Assembly (NCBI RefSeq): GCF_900099785.1
Contig: NZ_FNDS01000001.1
Coordinates: forward strand, 496,001-560,000
Source: Pseudomonas panipatensis
Lineage (GTDB): Bacteria > Pseudomonadota > Gammaproteobacteria > Pseudomonadales > Pseudomonadaceae
DNA: 64,000 nt
Direction of reading: 5' to 3'
Shown piece after piece: positions 28,579 to 37,879 of this stretch (within the stretch, counting starts at the first letter, position 1; the number at the start of each line of letters is the position of its first letter). The notes beneath the pieces were generated by a model, which made no database searches, was not told where the DNA came from, and was given only the letters and a program-made list of their open reading frames with translations. A program made the position numbers and the translations under genes.

Positions 28579-31500
28579 ATGACTGCTTGGTACAGGCGGC
28601 TCCTGGCCATTTTCGCCCTTAGCTTCATCTGGGCGACTGGCTGGTGCTCTGCTCCTGATGCCCCTCAGCCCTGGGTTCCGTTGGAACTGCTGGCGCGCGT
28701 CAATGCTGACAAGTTGCATGTCAACCTGCCGGAGGGCGATTGGCAGTGGCTGCGGGATAAGCGCGTCCTGGTGGTGGGTGTCACCGCGCCGGACTACCCG
28801 CCGCTGGATATCACCATCAGCGGCGCCGAACTCGAAGGGGTGACCGCGGACTATCTGGGGCTGTTGAGTGAAACGCTTAACGTCAAGATGGAGGTCCGCC
28901 GCTATCCCTCCCGGGCTGCCGCCATCGAGGCCTTGCGAGCGGGGGAAATCGACCTGCTCAGCCGAGCGACCAGCTTCGAGGTTCAGGCGCCCGGCCTGCA
29001 ACTGTCCAAGCCATATTCCGTCAATCAGCCGGTGGTCGTTGGGCCGCAGGATCTCTACCTGGCCAATGACGACCAGTTGGCCGGCAAGCGCATCGCGGTG
29101 GTTGCCGACTACTTCTCCAGGGAGGAACTCAGCTCCTACTACCCAAAGGCTGAAGTGGTGTACTTCGACTCGGTCCGTCGGGCCTTGGAGTCCGCGGCGT
29201 TGGGGCAGGTGGACGCCTATGTCGGCGATGCCCTGAGCGCCCAGTACCTGATCAGCCAGGGCTATCTGGTCAACCTGAAGCTGCTCAATTTCGCCAGTTT
29301 CAACGGGGCCGGCTTCAGCTTCGCGATGAAGAGTTCGGGCAGTCCCTTGCTCTACATCATCAATCAGGCACTCGATAGCACTGGCGCTCAGCAGAGGCTG
29401 TCGATCCAGCGGCGCTGGAGCGTCGGCGGCGTATTCTCCATTTCCAATCACCGCTTGATCCTCACCCCGCAGGAGCAACGCTGGCTGGAAAAACATCCCA
29501 GGCCGAGATTGGCGGTGAACCAGACACTGGCGCCGTTGACCTTCTTCGATTCTCAGCGCAATTTCCGCGGCATCGTTGCCGACCTGCTGGATCTGATCCA
29601 GGCCCGCACCGGGCTGCAGTTCGAGGTACGGCCAACGTCCTCCCTGCCGGACTTGCTGACGCAGTTGCGCCGGGGCAGCGTCGATGCCCTGGCCGCCATC
29701 AGCCCATCGCCCGAGCGCGAGGAGCAGATGGACTTTACCCGGCCCTATCTGAGCACCTCCTACGTCATTCTTTCGCGCAAGTCCAACGAGTGGTTGCACG
29801 ACATCAACGACCTGAAGGGCAAGCGGGTGGCCGTCGCTCAGGGCAGTGCGCTGGTTCCGTACATGCATGCCAATTTCCCCGACGTGCACCTGGTCGAAGT
29901 CGACACTTTCGCCGATACCTTGCCCTTGCTTCAGGACGGCCGCGTGGACGCGGCGTTGCATCCGATGCTGACGGCCACCTTCATGATCACCCGCTATTAC
30001 CAGGACCTGCGGATCGCTGCGTCCCTGGATCGCGATCCCGTGCAGTTCTCCATGGCGGTATCGCGGGGCGAGCCGGAGTTGCTGAGCATCCTCAACAAGG
30101 CGCTGCTGGCGATCTCGCCGGAGGACATGGCCAACATCATCGGACGCTGGTCGGTCAGCGGCGCCGCCCCCGACAGCATCTGGGAAGGCTATCGCTCGCA
30201 GTTCTACTGGCTGCTCTGGAGCGGCCTGTCCTTGCTGGCCCTGATTCTGCTGTGGAACTGGTATCTGCTGGTCAAGGTACGCAATCGCGAGTTGGCCGAG
30301 CAGGAGTTGCAGGACCGCCTGGAGTTCAAGCGCGCGCTGATCGATGGCATTCCCCAGCCCGTGTCCGTGCGCGATGCCGAGGGCCGCCTGCTGAGCTGCA
30401 ACCGCGCGTTCCTCGAGGCGACCGGCATGACGCAGGAGACGTGCCTCGGCACCTTGCTGAGGGATTGCACCTGGCTGGCGCCGGAACAAGCCGAGGCGCT
30501 GCATGCGGAGTATCTGCAGATCATGGCTGACGGAGAGCCGAGGGCTGGCGACCGGGTCATGGTCTTCAATGGCGAGGTGCACAAGGTCTACCACTGGGTC
30601 ACGCCCTACCGGCGCCATAAGGGCGGCGAGCTGGGCATGGTGTGTGGCTGGGTCGACGTGACCGAGCGAGAGCGCCTGCTGCAGTTGCTGGAAATCGCCA
30701 AGGAGCAGGCCGAGGCGGCCAGCCGGGCGAAGAGCACCTTCCTGGCGACCATGAGCCATGAGATCCGTACGCCGATGAATGCGGTGATCGGCATGCTCGA
30801 ACTGTCGCTGACCCGCAGCAAGTGTGGCTCGTGCAAGGAGGTGGGGCCCATCGAGGTCGCCTACGAGTCGGCCAAGTCCCTGCTCTTGCTGATCGGCGAC
30901 ATCCTCGATGTCGCCAAGATCGAGTCCGGTCGCCTGACCTTGCTGCCCGAGCGCGCCAAGCTGCGCGAGCTGATCGAGTCGGTGGCGCGGGTCTTCGACG
31001 GCCTGGCGCGGCAGAAAGGCTTGCAGCTCAAGTTGGAGATCGAGACCGAGGCGGCCTGCGATGTGCTGATCGACCCGCTGCGATTCAAGCAGATCCTGTC
31101 CAACCTGGTGAGCAATGCCATCAAGTTCACCGACCAAGGCAGCGTGTGGGTCAGGGTGGCGGGTGAGCCGCTGCAGGGAAGCCGGCTGGCGTTGGAGGTG
31201 TGTGTCGAGGACAGTGGCATCGGTATCGCCGAGGAGGACCAGCGGCAATTGTTCGAACCCTTCAGCCAGGTGTCCCACAGTAGCCGTGCGAACCAGGGCG
31301 GCACAGGGTTGGGGCTGAATATCTGCCGCAAGCTGGCGGAAATGATGGGCGGCTCGGTGCGCCTGGAAAGCACGCCGGGCGAGGGCACCAAGGTTCAGGT
31401 CAAGCTGGTGCTGCAAGTGCTCGAACCCATCGCGGAAGTCGAGCCGGCCATCAATTTCCTCGCCCCTGTGCCACGGTCTTCGATGCGCATCCTGATTGTC

Positions 31501-32304
31501 GACGACCATCCCGCCAATCGCATGCTGCTGGCCCAGCAGCTACAGCATCTCGGACACAACCTGGTGATGGCGATGGATGGCGGCGAAGCGCTGCAGTTGT
31601 GGCGGCCGGGCGAGTTCGACCTGGTCATCACCGACTGCAACATGCCGGTGCTCAGCGGTTACAGCCTGGCCAGGCGCATCCGTGAGATCGAGCGGGAAAA
31701 TGGCTTGGCGCGCATGCCGATTCTGGGCTTCACCGCCAATGCGCAGCCGGATGAGATCAGCCGTTGCAAGGAGGCGGGGATGGATGATTGCCTGTTCAAG
31801 CCCATCAGCCTGGAGCACCTGCGTGTCCACCTGGAGCACATCCAGCGCACCAGTGAGGTAGTGCCGTCCGCGCCAGTCGAAGCGCTGCCGGAGGATGACC
31901 TGGACTTCCATTCATTGGCGGAGATGACGGGCGACAACTCGGACCTCATTCGCAGCCTGATCGTCGAACTGATTTCCAGTAACGAGGCGGATGCGGGGTT
32001 ACTCGAGCCGTTGCTGCAAACGCAGGACTGGAAGCGCCTGGGCGAGCTGGCGCATCGCATCAAGGGCGCGGCGCGCCTGGTCGGCGCCGGCTTGTTGCGC
32101 GATTGCTGCGCGGAATTGGAGAAGGCCTGCGTCGATCATGCGGAATTCGCCGAGATACGTCGCTGCGTCCAGCAGTTGCAGAGGGCGCTGGAAGCACTGC
32201 AGGGGCGGCTGAACGGCTATCTGCAGCAGCTCGACGAGGGGCGTTCGCCTTCGGAGCTTGGCGCGCCTGCCCAGCGGCGGCACGACAAGCCCGCGACGGC
32301 CTGA
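28579..32304 (+). CDS. rocS2: RocS-like unorthodox hybrid sensor kinase
   Basis: A 1241-residue sensor resembling RocS/BvgS. In order: signal helix (5-22), two periplasmic Venus-flytrap SBP_bac_3 domains (about 60-275 and 300-530), TM at about 540-565, PAS (about 590-700), HisKA with H727 in MSHEIRTPMNA, HATPase with NLVSNAIKFTD and GGTGLGLNICRKLA, receiver with D1019 in VITDCNMPVL, and an HPT domain with H1159 in LAHRIKGAARLVG. The tandem flytraps suggest sensing of a small ligand such as an amino acid, nicotinate-like compound or sulfate. It should phosphorylate the RocA-like regulator and the RocR-like EAL protein. Confidence 0.9.
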   Translation: MTAWYRRLLAIFALSFIWATGWCSAPDAPQPWVPLELLARVNADKLHVNLPEGDWQWLRDKRVLVVGVTAPDYPPLDITISGAELEGVTADYLGLLSETLNVKMEVRRYPSRAAAIEALRAGEIDLLSRATSFEVQAPGLQLSKPYSVNQPVVVGPQDLYLANDDQLAGKRIAVVADYFSREELSSYYPKAEVVYFDSVRRALESAALGQVDAYVGDALSAQYLISQGYLVNLKLLNFASFNGAGFSFAMKSSGSPLLYIINQALDSTGAQQRLSIQRRWSVGGVFSISNHRLILTPQEQRWLEKHPRPRLAVNQTLAPLTFFDSQRNFRGIVADLLDLIQARTGLQFEVRPTSSLPDLLTQLRRGSVDALAAISPSPEREEQMDFTRPYLSTSYVILSRKSNEWLHDINDLKGKRVAVAQGSALVPYMHANFPDVHLVEVDTFADTLPLLQDGRVDAALHPMLTATFMITRYYQDLRIAASLDRDPVQFSMAVSRGEPELLSILNKALLAISPEDMANIIGRWSVSGAAPDSIWEGYRSQFYWLLWSGLSLLALILLWNWYLLVKVRNRELAEQELQDRLEFKRALIDGIPQPVSVRDAEGRLLSCNRAFLEATGMTQETCLGTLLRDCTWLAPEQAEALHAEYLQIMADGEPRAGDRVMVFNGEVHKVYHWVTPYRRHKGGELGMVCGWVDVTERERLLQLLEIAKEQAEAASRAKSTFLATMSHEIRTPMNAVIGMLELSLTRSKCGSCKEVGPIEVAYESAKSLLLLIGDILDVAKIESGRLTLLPERAKLRELIESVARVFDGLARQKGLQLKLEIETEAACDVLIDPLRFKQILSNLVSNAIKFTDQGSVWVRVAGEPLQGSRLALEVCVEDSGIGIAEEDQRQLFEPFSQVSHSSRANQGGTGLGLNICRKLAEMMGGSVRLESTPGEGTKVQVKLVLQVLEPIAEVEPAINFLAPVPRSSMRILIVDDHPANRMLLAQQLQHLGHNLVMAMDGGEALQLWRPGEFDLVITDCNMPVLSGYSLARRIREIERENGLARMPILGFTANAQPDEISRCKEAGMDDCLFKPISLEHLRVHLEHIQRTSEVVPSAPVEALPEDDLDFHSLAEMTGDNSDLIRSLIVELISSNEADAGLLEPLLQTQDWKRLGELAHRIKGAARLVGAGLLRDCCAELEKACVDHAEFAEIRRCVQQLQRALEALQGRLNGYLQQLDEGRSPSELGAPAQRRHDKPATA

Positions 32305-32310
32305 AGAGAA

Positions 32311-33642
32311 TCAAACCGGGCTTGAACGCCCGGTCATCTCGCGCGCCATTTCAGTGGCGTAGCTGTCCGTCATCCCGGCGATGAAATCGATGACCCGCAG
32401 GAAGGCCTTGTACAAGGGCCACTGCGGGTCCGGGGCGTTATGTCCGAGCAGATCGAGGATTCGTTGGTTCTTGAACGATGGCGTACGCCCTCCGCGCTGC
32501 TCCAGGGCGGCTCCGCAGAAAGAGTTGAGGAGGATTTCCAGGGTGGTGTAGGCGCCGATCTCATGCAGTGTCTTGCGCTTGTCCTGGAAGATCTTCTCCC
32601 TGGCCAGGGCCTTGGCCTGCTGCACGCAGCGCTTGGCCGGACCACTCATGTGTTCCACCAGGTCGCCGCTCAGGCTGCCTTCCAGCAGGGCGCGCTTCTG
32701 TTCGACGAAGGCGCGGGCGGCGGCGTTGCTCAGGTGCTCGATGGCCTTGCCACGAAGGATTGCCAGCCTGCGTCTGCGCGAGTCCTGCGGGCCCAGTTGG
32801 CGATAGGTCTCCGGTAGGTCGTCGCCGACCAGATCGAGGAGCAGGGCTTCCACCTCCGGGTAGTCGAGCAGGTCCATTTCCAGACCGTCTTCCAGGTCGA
32901 TGAGGCCGTAGCAAATGTCGTCCGCCGCTTCCATCAGGTACACCAGCGGGTGGCGTGCCCAGCGCTCGTTTTCCAGTTGCGGCATGCCCAGCTTGGCGGC
33001 GATCTGTTCGAGGAGCGGCAGCTCGCTCTGGTAGCAGCCGAACTTGTGCTTCTTGTAGCCCAGGGAGTCGGCATGGCGCGCGGTCCAGGGGTATTTCAGG
33101 TAGCTGCCGAGCGTCGCGTAAGTCAGGCGCGTCCCGCCGTCGAACTGGTGGTATTCCAGTTGCGTGAGGACGCGGAAGCCCTGGGCGTTGCCCTCGAAGT
33201 GCAGGAAGTCGGCGCGCTCGTCGGCATCCATGTCGTCCAGCCAGCCGCGTCCGGCGGCCTGTTGGAACCAGTGGCGGATGGCGTCTTCGCCGGAGTGACC
33301 GAAGGGTGGGTTGCCGATGTCGTGGGCCAGGCAGGCGGACTGCACGATCACGCCCAGGTCGCTGGGATCGCACCACTCCGGCAGTTCACTGCGCAGCATC
33401 TCGCCGACCCGCATGCCCAGGGAGCGGCCGACGCAGCCGACTTCCAGCGAGTGGGTCAGGCGGGTATGGATGTGGTCGTTGCTGGATACCGGGTGGACCT
33501 GGGTCTTGCGCCCCAGGCGGCGGAAGGCGCCGGAGAAGATGATGCGGTCGTGGTCCTTGTGGAAGGCGCTGCGGCCGAGTTCCGTGTCGCTGTGCACGGG
33601 TTTGCCGAGGCGCTCTCGCGGGAGCAGGGTATGCCAGTCCAT
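32311..33642 (-). CDS. dgt: Deoxyguanosinetriphosphate triphosphohydrolase-like protein
   Basis: A 443-residue HD-domain protein of the dNTPase family (dGTP to deoxyguanosine and triphosphate). Metal ligands are visible in [10 protein letters not shown] and [15 protein letters not shown], and the nucleotide-binding start [20 protein letters not shown] is intact. The ATG at 33642 is used; a TTG four codons upstream is possible. It helps set dNTP levels. It is convergent with rocS, with stops six bases apart. Confidence 0.88.
   Translation of the reverse strand: MDWHTLLPRERLGKPVHSDTELGRSAFHKDHDRIIFSGAFRRLGRKTQVHPVSSNDHIHTRLTHSLEVGCVGRSLGMRVGEMLRSELPEWCDPSDLGVIVQSACLAHDIGNPPFGHSGEDAIRHWFQQAAGRGWLDDMDADERADFLHFEGNAQGFRVLTQLEYHQFDGGTRLTYATLGSYLKYPWTARHADSLGYKKHKFGCYQSELPLLEQIAAKLGMPQLENERWARHPLVYLMEAADDICYGLIDLEDGLEMDLLDYPEVEALLLDLVGDDLPETYRQLGPQDSRRRRLAILRGKAIEHLSNAAARAFVEQKRALLEGSLSGDLVEHMSGPAKRCVQQAKALAREKIFQDKRKTLHEIGAYTTLEILLNSFCGAALEQRGGRTPSFKNQRILDLLGHNAPDPQWPLYKAFLRVIDFIAGMTDSYATEMAREMTGRSSPV
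32315..32334. terminator. Hairpin at the rocS/dgt convergence
   Basis: ACCGGGC-TTGAAC-GCCCGGT (32315-32334) overlaps the last codons of dgt. There is no long T run, so termination strength is uncertain. Confidence 0.35.
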
Positions 33643-33712
33643 TCGCTCGTCCAATTATCGAGGGATGGGCGTCACGCTACCCGCTGCAGACGGCAATCTC
33701 AATCGGCGGTTG

Positions 33713-34885
33713 TCACAGCCCTTCGGCATCGATGTCGATTAGCAGCAGACGGCGGCCATTGTCGATGAACTGTCCGGCGGTCATGCAGTATTGGTTGGAG
33801 GTGGCATCGCGGTAGGTGTTGGAGAGTGTCAGGCGGCGCTCCTCCCAGCCCTCGGCGAGCAGTTGGTAGAAGTAGGGGCGCCAGGACCAGTTGTGCCCGA
33901 CATAGCGGCGATCCTCCTTCCAGAACAGTCCGTTCCATTCGAGGTTCGGCGAGATTTGCGTGCCGTGGCGGTCGCATTGGTAGATGCGCAGCAGGCGCGG
34001 AAAGGCTTCGGGGGCCGGAAGGCTGCTGAGCATGGCGCCGCTTTCGGCCCAGGGGCGCAATCCATTCATCAGCTCGGCGAGTTGCCGGCGCAACTGCACC
34101 AGGCTGCCGCGTTCTTGCAGCTTGCGCCGCACATAGTGGTCGCGCAGTTGGCTGAACGCGCCCAGATAGGCATCGCTGGGGGGGAACTCCAGAGCGGGCC
34201 GGGCGAACAGAAAGCCCTGTACGAAGCGGGCACCACATTCGAGGGCGAAGTGCATCTCCGCTTCGGTTTCCACGCCTTCGGCGATGATCCAGCAGCCGGT
34301 CTTCTCGGCCATCTGTGCCAGGGCCTTGACCACTTCGCCGCTGGGGCCGCCGCGCGCGGCCTGCTGGAACAGGCGCATGTCGAGCTTGAGGATGTCCGGT
34401 TGCAGCGTCAGCACCCGGTCGAGTTGCGAATAGCCGGCGCCGAAGTCGTCGATGGCGATGCGCGCGCCCGCTTCCCGGTAGCGCGCCACCACCTCCGGCA
34501 AGCGTTGGTTGCCGCCACTCAGTTCGGTGATCTCGAATACCACGCGGCGTGGATCGACGCCGTGCTGCTGCAACTGCTTGAGGCTCGGCAGTGGCTGGTT
34601 GGGGCGCAGACGGCCGATCCAGCGCGGGGAGATGTTCAGGCTGAGGAACCAGTCGTCGGGCACCTCGCGCAAGCGCGCGAGGGCATCGTCGCGTATCTGT
34701 CGGTCGAGGCGCCGCAACGCCGCCGGGGAAACCTTGGAATCGAAGAACAGCGGGCCGACGGATGTCAGCTTGCCATCGGCGCTACGCAACCGGCCAAGGG
34801 CCTCGACACCGGCGATCAGTCCGGTGGCGGTGTCGATGAAGGGCTGGAAGCAGGCGATCGGTTGCCCATCGATCAAGGGACACAT
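33713..34885 (-). CDS. EAL-domain protein with YkuI-like C-terminal sensor
   Basis: A 390-residue cytoplasmic protein. The EAL domain comes first (about 5-240) with intact signature GVEALGRLR, NISPRWIGRL, ELSGGNQRLP and DDFGAGYSQLD, and EGVETEAEMHFA. The C-terminal 150 residues resemble the PAS/PDC-like YkuI_C domain (LRIYQCDRHGTQISPN; RPYFYQLLAEGWEE). Catalytic residues appear present, so c-di-GMP hydrolysis is likely. It is not next to a kinase and follows dgt with a 70-bp gap on the same strand. I do not recall it at this place in PAO1. Confidence 0.85.
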   Translation of the reverse strand: MCPLIDGQPIACFQPFIDTATGLIAGVEALGRLRSADGKLTSVGPLFFDSKVSPAALRRLDRQIRDDALARLREVPDDWFLSLNISPRWIGRLRPNQPLPSLKQLQQHGVDPRRVVFEITELSGGNQRLPEVVARYREAGARIAIDDFGAGYSQLDRVLTLQPDILKLDMRLFQQAARGGPSGEVVKALAQMAEKTGCWIIAEGVETEAEMHFALECGARFVQGFLFARPALEFPPSDAYLGAFSQLRDHYVRRKLQERGSLVQLRRQLAELMNGLRPWAESGAMLSSLPAPEAFPRLLRIYQCDRHGTQISPNLEWNGLFWKEDRRYVGHNWSWRPYFYQLLAEGWEERRLTLSNTYRDATSNQYCMTAGQFIDNGRRLLLIDIDAEGL

Positions 34886-34966
34886 CCTTAGTGGTGAGGA
34901 ATCGGGGAGGCGCGATGCCGATGCCTCCGTTCAGAATCACCTTAAGCAAGAATGCAGCCAGCATGC

Positions 34967-35317
34967 TCAGGAAGGCGGATCGGATTCAGCCTTTGTCGTT
35001 GCCGTGGTTTGCTGGCGCAACTTGAACAGCAGGGGCGCGAGAATCAGGCCCAGGCGCAGCAGACGCAGCCAGCGGCGTTTGCGTCCGAGCAGCAAGGCGA
35101 GCGTTGCGGCTCCACCGCCGGCGGCCCACAGCGGGCTGAAGCCGTGCAGTTGCTGACGCACGCTCTGGCCGAGGTCGCGGGCCTGGCGCAAGGGCTGCAG
35201 CAACAACTGGGCTTCCTGCTGCAACTGCTGGCGCTGCAACTCCAGGCGCAGGCGAACGATGGCTTTGCGCATTTCACGGCGCGAAGGACGGGCGGGCAGG
35301 TTCGGGAGTTCACTCAT
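34967..35317 (-). CDS. YqjK-like membrane-associated protein
   Basis: A 116-residue protein with a Gln/Arg-rich amphipathic helix (residues 15-50) and two short hydrophobic stretches near 65-75 and 88-100. It matches the small YqjK-type protein at the end of YqjD-YqjE-YqjK operons. Its ATG overlaps the stop of the YqjE-like gene by four bases. Role unknown, possibly membrane stress. Confidence 0.7.
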   Translation of the reverse strand: MSELPNLPARPSRREMRKAIVRLRLELQRQQLQQEAQLLLQPLRQARDLGQSVRQQLHGFSPLWAAGGGAATLALLLGRKRRWLRLLRLGLILAPLLFKLRQQTTATTKAESDPPS

Positions 35318-35706
35318 GGCAGCAGGCGCTCCCGATCTCGGGCCAATTCTTCGAGGGTTGCGCCGAAGGGCGAGCTGTCTTCGTCGAGCAAACCATGCAG
35401 GCGCCAGGCGCAGAGTCCGGCGCCCAGGCAATAGAACAGGCACAGGCCGATGGCCGCGGTCATTCGGTAGCTGTCCCAGAACACCAGCAATACCAGTAGC
35501 GACAGGCCCATGATCAGCAGCAGCGCGAAGATCAGGCCGAGCCCGGCGAACAGGAGCAGCGTCAGGGTACGGCTCTTCTGCTCCTGCAGCTCCAGGCCGA
35601 ACAATTCGACATGGCCTTGCAGCAGGCCGATGAAAGCGGCGCCGAAGCGCCGCAGGGAGGGACTGTTGCCCTGATTGGCGCCAGCGGCGTCCTTACCGTC
35701 GCTCAT
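35314..35706 (-). CDS. YqjE / holin superfamily III membrane protein
   Basis: A 130-residue protein of PF07332 (Actinobacterial holin-YqjE). Two adjacent TMs (about 45-73 and 80-102) give a hairpin in the inner membrane, with an N-terminal amphipathic helix FGAAFIGLLQGHVELFGLEL. Despite the holin name this is a chromosomal housekeeping family, not a lysis gene. It is coupled to its neighbours (gap of three bases upstream, ATGA overlap downstream). Confidence 0.8.
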   Translation of the reverse strand: MSDGKDAAGANQGNSPSLRRFGAAFIGLLQGHVELFGLELQEQKSRTLTLLLFAGLGLIFALLLIMGLSLLVLLVFWDSYRMTAAIGLCLFYCLGAGLCAWRLHGLLDEDSSPFGATLEELARDRERLLP

Positions 35707-35709
35707 GGA

Positions 35710-36027
35710 TCAGCGCCGCCCCACCAACAGGCCGAGCAGGAAGCCGACGCCGGCGGCCACGCCCACGGCCTGCCAAGGGTGATCGCCCAGGTAGTCTTCG
35801 GTGGCGTCCACTGCGGCCTTGCTCTGATCGCGCAGCAGGCCCTGGGCGGAGTCGATCCGCTCGCGGGCCTTGCTCAAGCCGGTGCGCAGTTGATCGCGCA
35901 AATGCTCGGCTTCTTCGCCGGCCAGGCCAGCGGAGCTTTGCAGGAGTTTCTCGGTATCGGCGACCAAGGCCTGGAATTCGGCCATCAGTTCGTCCCTGGC
36001 GGTGTTCACATCGGGCTTGCGTGGCAT
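35710..36027 (-). CDS. DUF883 (ElaB/YqjD) ribosome-tethering-type protein
   Basis: A 105-residue protein: long charged helix (10-80), then one C-terminal TM with GVAAGVGFLLGLLVGRR. ElaB and YqjD of E. coli are inner-membrane anchored by such a tail and bind stationary-phase ribosomes. It is the first gene of the three-gene operon, and an AAGGAG site lies upstream. Confidence 0.88.
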   Translation of the reverse strand: MPRKPDVNTARDELMAEFQALVADTEKLLQSSAGLAGEEAEHLRDQLRTGLSKARERIDSAQGLLRDQSKAAVDATEDYLGDHPWQAVGVAAGVGFLLGLLVGRR

Positions 36028-36454
36028 GTGAGGCTCCTTGAGGTTGCGGGGTTCAATACGGTCGAGCCCCTTGGCTGCGGGAAGTTTCCCATAAATTGAC
36101 GGCGAGACGGTCTAGCCTTTCCGGCGAGCACGTCTGTTTCAGTGAAGACCACTTCAACGGGCTTTGCTTTGCCCGCGCGATGGTATGCCGCTTGCAACTC
36201 TGTGGTGCGAAAGCCGGTGAGAGTGCCCTATCGAGGGGCGTTCAGGGATATCCAAGGGTCGCCGGAATTTCTTCTAACCATTTGAAATAAAAGAAAAAAG
36301 CCAAATCGGTGAGGTGTCTGTCACGGAGCGCTTGCTGCGTTCTGGGGCAGGCCTTCGAGCATTCCCGGTGCGCATCTGCTTCATGCTGGTGCGACTATTC
36401 GTGGCAGTGGGCTGTTTTGGTGCTTTTCGATTCAATCTAGGGCTGCCGATCGCT
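36028..36454. promoter_or_regulatory. 427-bp divergent intergenic region, DUF883 operon / ammonium transporter
   Basis: No convincing gene is present. Features are a small hairpin GGGC-TTTGCTTT-GCCC (about 36161-36174), an A-rich stretch near 36284-36300 and the short open frame around the ammonium transporter start. No strong RpoN -24/-12 element was found; TGGCAG-N5-TGTT near 36402 is too poor a match to claim. Confidence 0.4.
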
Positions 36455-37663
36455 ATGGAAAACCTGAACAGTGCCGTGGAAACCCTGATCCACGGCTCCA
36501 ACACGCTCTTTATCCTGCTTGGCGCGGTGATGGTTCTGGCCATGCACGCCGGTTTCGCCTTCCTCGAAGTCGGAACCGTGCGGCAAAAGAACCAGGTCAA
36601 CGCGCTGTCGAAGATTCTTTCCGACTTCGCCATTTCCTGCCTGGTGTATTTCTTTGTCGGTTACTGGATCGCCTACGGCGTCAACTTCCTCAGGCCGGCG
36701 TCGGAGCTGAGCGCGGAGAACGGCTATGCGCTGGTCAAGTTCTTCTTCCTGCTGACCTTCGCCGCGGCCATTCCGGCGATCATTTCCGGAGGCATCGCCG
36801 AGCGCGCCAAGTTCGCCCCGCAGCTATGCGCCACGGCACTGATCGTTGCCTTTCTCTATCCCTTCTTCGAAGGCTTGGTATGGAACGGCAACCATGGCTT
36901 GCAGGATTGGCTGAAACTGCAATTCGGCGCGCCTTTCCATGATTTCGCCGGATCGGTCGTGGTGCATGCCTTCGGTGGCTGGCTGGCGCTGGCTGCGGTG
37001 CTGTTGCTCGGCCCACGCAATGGTCGCTACCGCGATGGCCGGCTGGTGGCTTTCGCTCCCTCGAACATTCCTTTCCTCGCGCTGGGCTCCTGGATCCTCA
37101 TCGTCGGCTGGTTCGGCTTCAACGTGATGAGCGCGCAGACCTTGAATAACGCCAGTGGCCTGGTGGCGGTGAACTCGCTGCTGGCCATGGTCGGGGGGAC
37201 GGTCGCTTCGCTGCTGGTCGGTCGCAACGACCCCGGCTTCCTGCACAACGGCCCGTTGGCCGGACTGGTGGCGGTCTGCGCCGGCTCCGACCTGATGCAC
37301 CCGGTCGGCGCCCTGGCCACCGGCCTGGTGGCCGGCGCCCTGTTCGTTTGGGTCTTCACCCTTATCCAGACCCGCTGGAAGATCGACGACGTGCTCGGCG
37401 TATGGCCGTTGCACGGCCTCTGCGGTGCCTGGGGCGGCATCGCTTGTGGGGTGTTCGGCCAGCAGGCGCTGGGTGGCCTGGGTGGGGTCAGTCTGCTCAG
37501 CCAGACGCTGGGGACCGTGGCTGGCGTCCTGATCGCTTTCGCCGGCGGGCTGCTGGTCTATGGCGGCATCAAGGCGGCCGTGGGGATCCGTCTGAGTCAG
37601 GAAGAGGAGTATTACGGGGCTGATCTGTCGATCCACAAGATCGGTGCGGTCAGCCACGAGTAA
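36455..37663 (+). CDS. Ammonium transporter (Amt/Rh family)
   Basis: A 402-residue protein with about eleven TMs, of usual Amt length. Family residues are visible: GGIAERAKF, the Asp and first pore His in HDFAGSVVVHAFGG, and the second pore His in PLHGLCGAWGG. It moves ammonium across the inner membrane. The ATG at 36455 (MENLNSAVETL) begins the family-like N-terminus; longer starts to 36314 add an unlikely Cys-rich segment. There is no adjacent glnK, unlike the standard glnK-amtB pair, so this is probably a second Amt. Confidence 0.9.
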   Translation: MENLNSAVETLIHGSNTLFILLGAVMVLAMHAGFAFLEVGTVRQKNQVNALSKILSDFAISCLVYFFVGYWIAYGVNFLRPASELSAENGYALVKFFFLLTFAAAIPAIISGGIAERAKFAPQLCATALIVAFLYPFFEGLVWNGNHGLQDWLKLQFGAPFHDFAGSVVVHAFGGWLALAAVLLLGPRNGRYRDGRLVAFAPSNIPFLALGSWILIVGWFGFNVMSAQTLNNASGLVAVNSLLAMVGGTVASLLVGRNDPGFLHNGPLAGLVAVCAGSDLMHPVGALATGLVAGALFVWVFTLIQTRWKIDDVLGVWPLHGLCGAWGGIACGVFGQQALGGLGGVSLLSQTLGTVAGVLIAFAGGLLVYGGIKAAVGIRLSQEEEYYGADLSIHKIGAVSHE

Positions 37664-37771
37664 CGCGGATCGGGCGGCTCCTGCGGGCCGCTCTTCCCGT
37701 CTGCGTATTCACGCCGCCGGGCGCCTTTGTCGATGCTGCTCGGCGCATCTTTCGCAATGGTTCGCGCGGCC

Positions 37772-37800
37772 AGAAAAAAGCCCCGCCAGGGCGGGGCTCA
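37772..37800 (-). terminator. Intrinsic terminator of the OprD-family porin
   Basis: AGCCCCGCC-AGG-GCGGGGCT (37779-37798) has a run of six A bases on its left, which is a U tract in the minus-strand transcript. Confidence 0.88.
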
Positions 37801-37879
37801 AACCAAAGGTGTTGTCGCGGAAGCCCGCCGATCGGCCACCCATGCGTCGTGGGTGGCCGAGGCCTCCGTCAAGCGGCTC

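Noticed and set aside
28519..31509. 996-codon open frame antisense to rocS
   Set aside because: It mirrors codon bias of the sensor gene and has no domain, start site or neighbour support.
35314..35706. Holin-like protein as a sign of prophage
   Set aside because: It is the YqjE housekeeping family inside a YqjD-type operon; no other phage genes are present.
36402..36418. Possible RpoN -24/-12 promoter before the ammonium transporter
   Set aside because: TGGCAG then TGTT lacks the invariant GC at -12, so the match is too weak.
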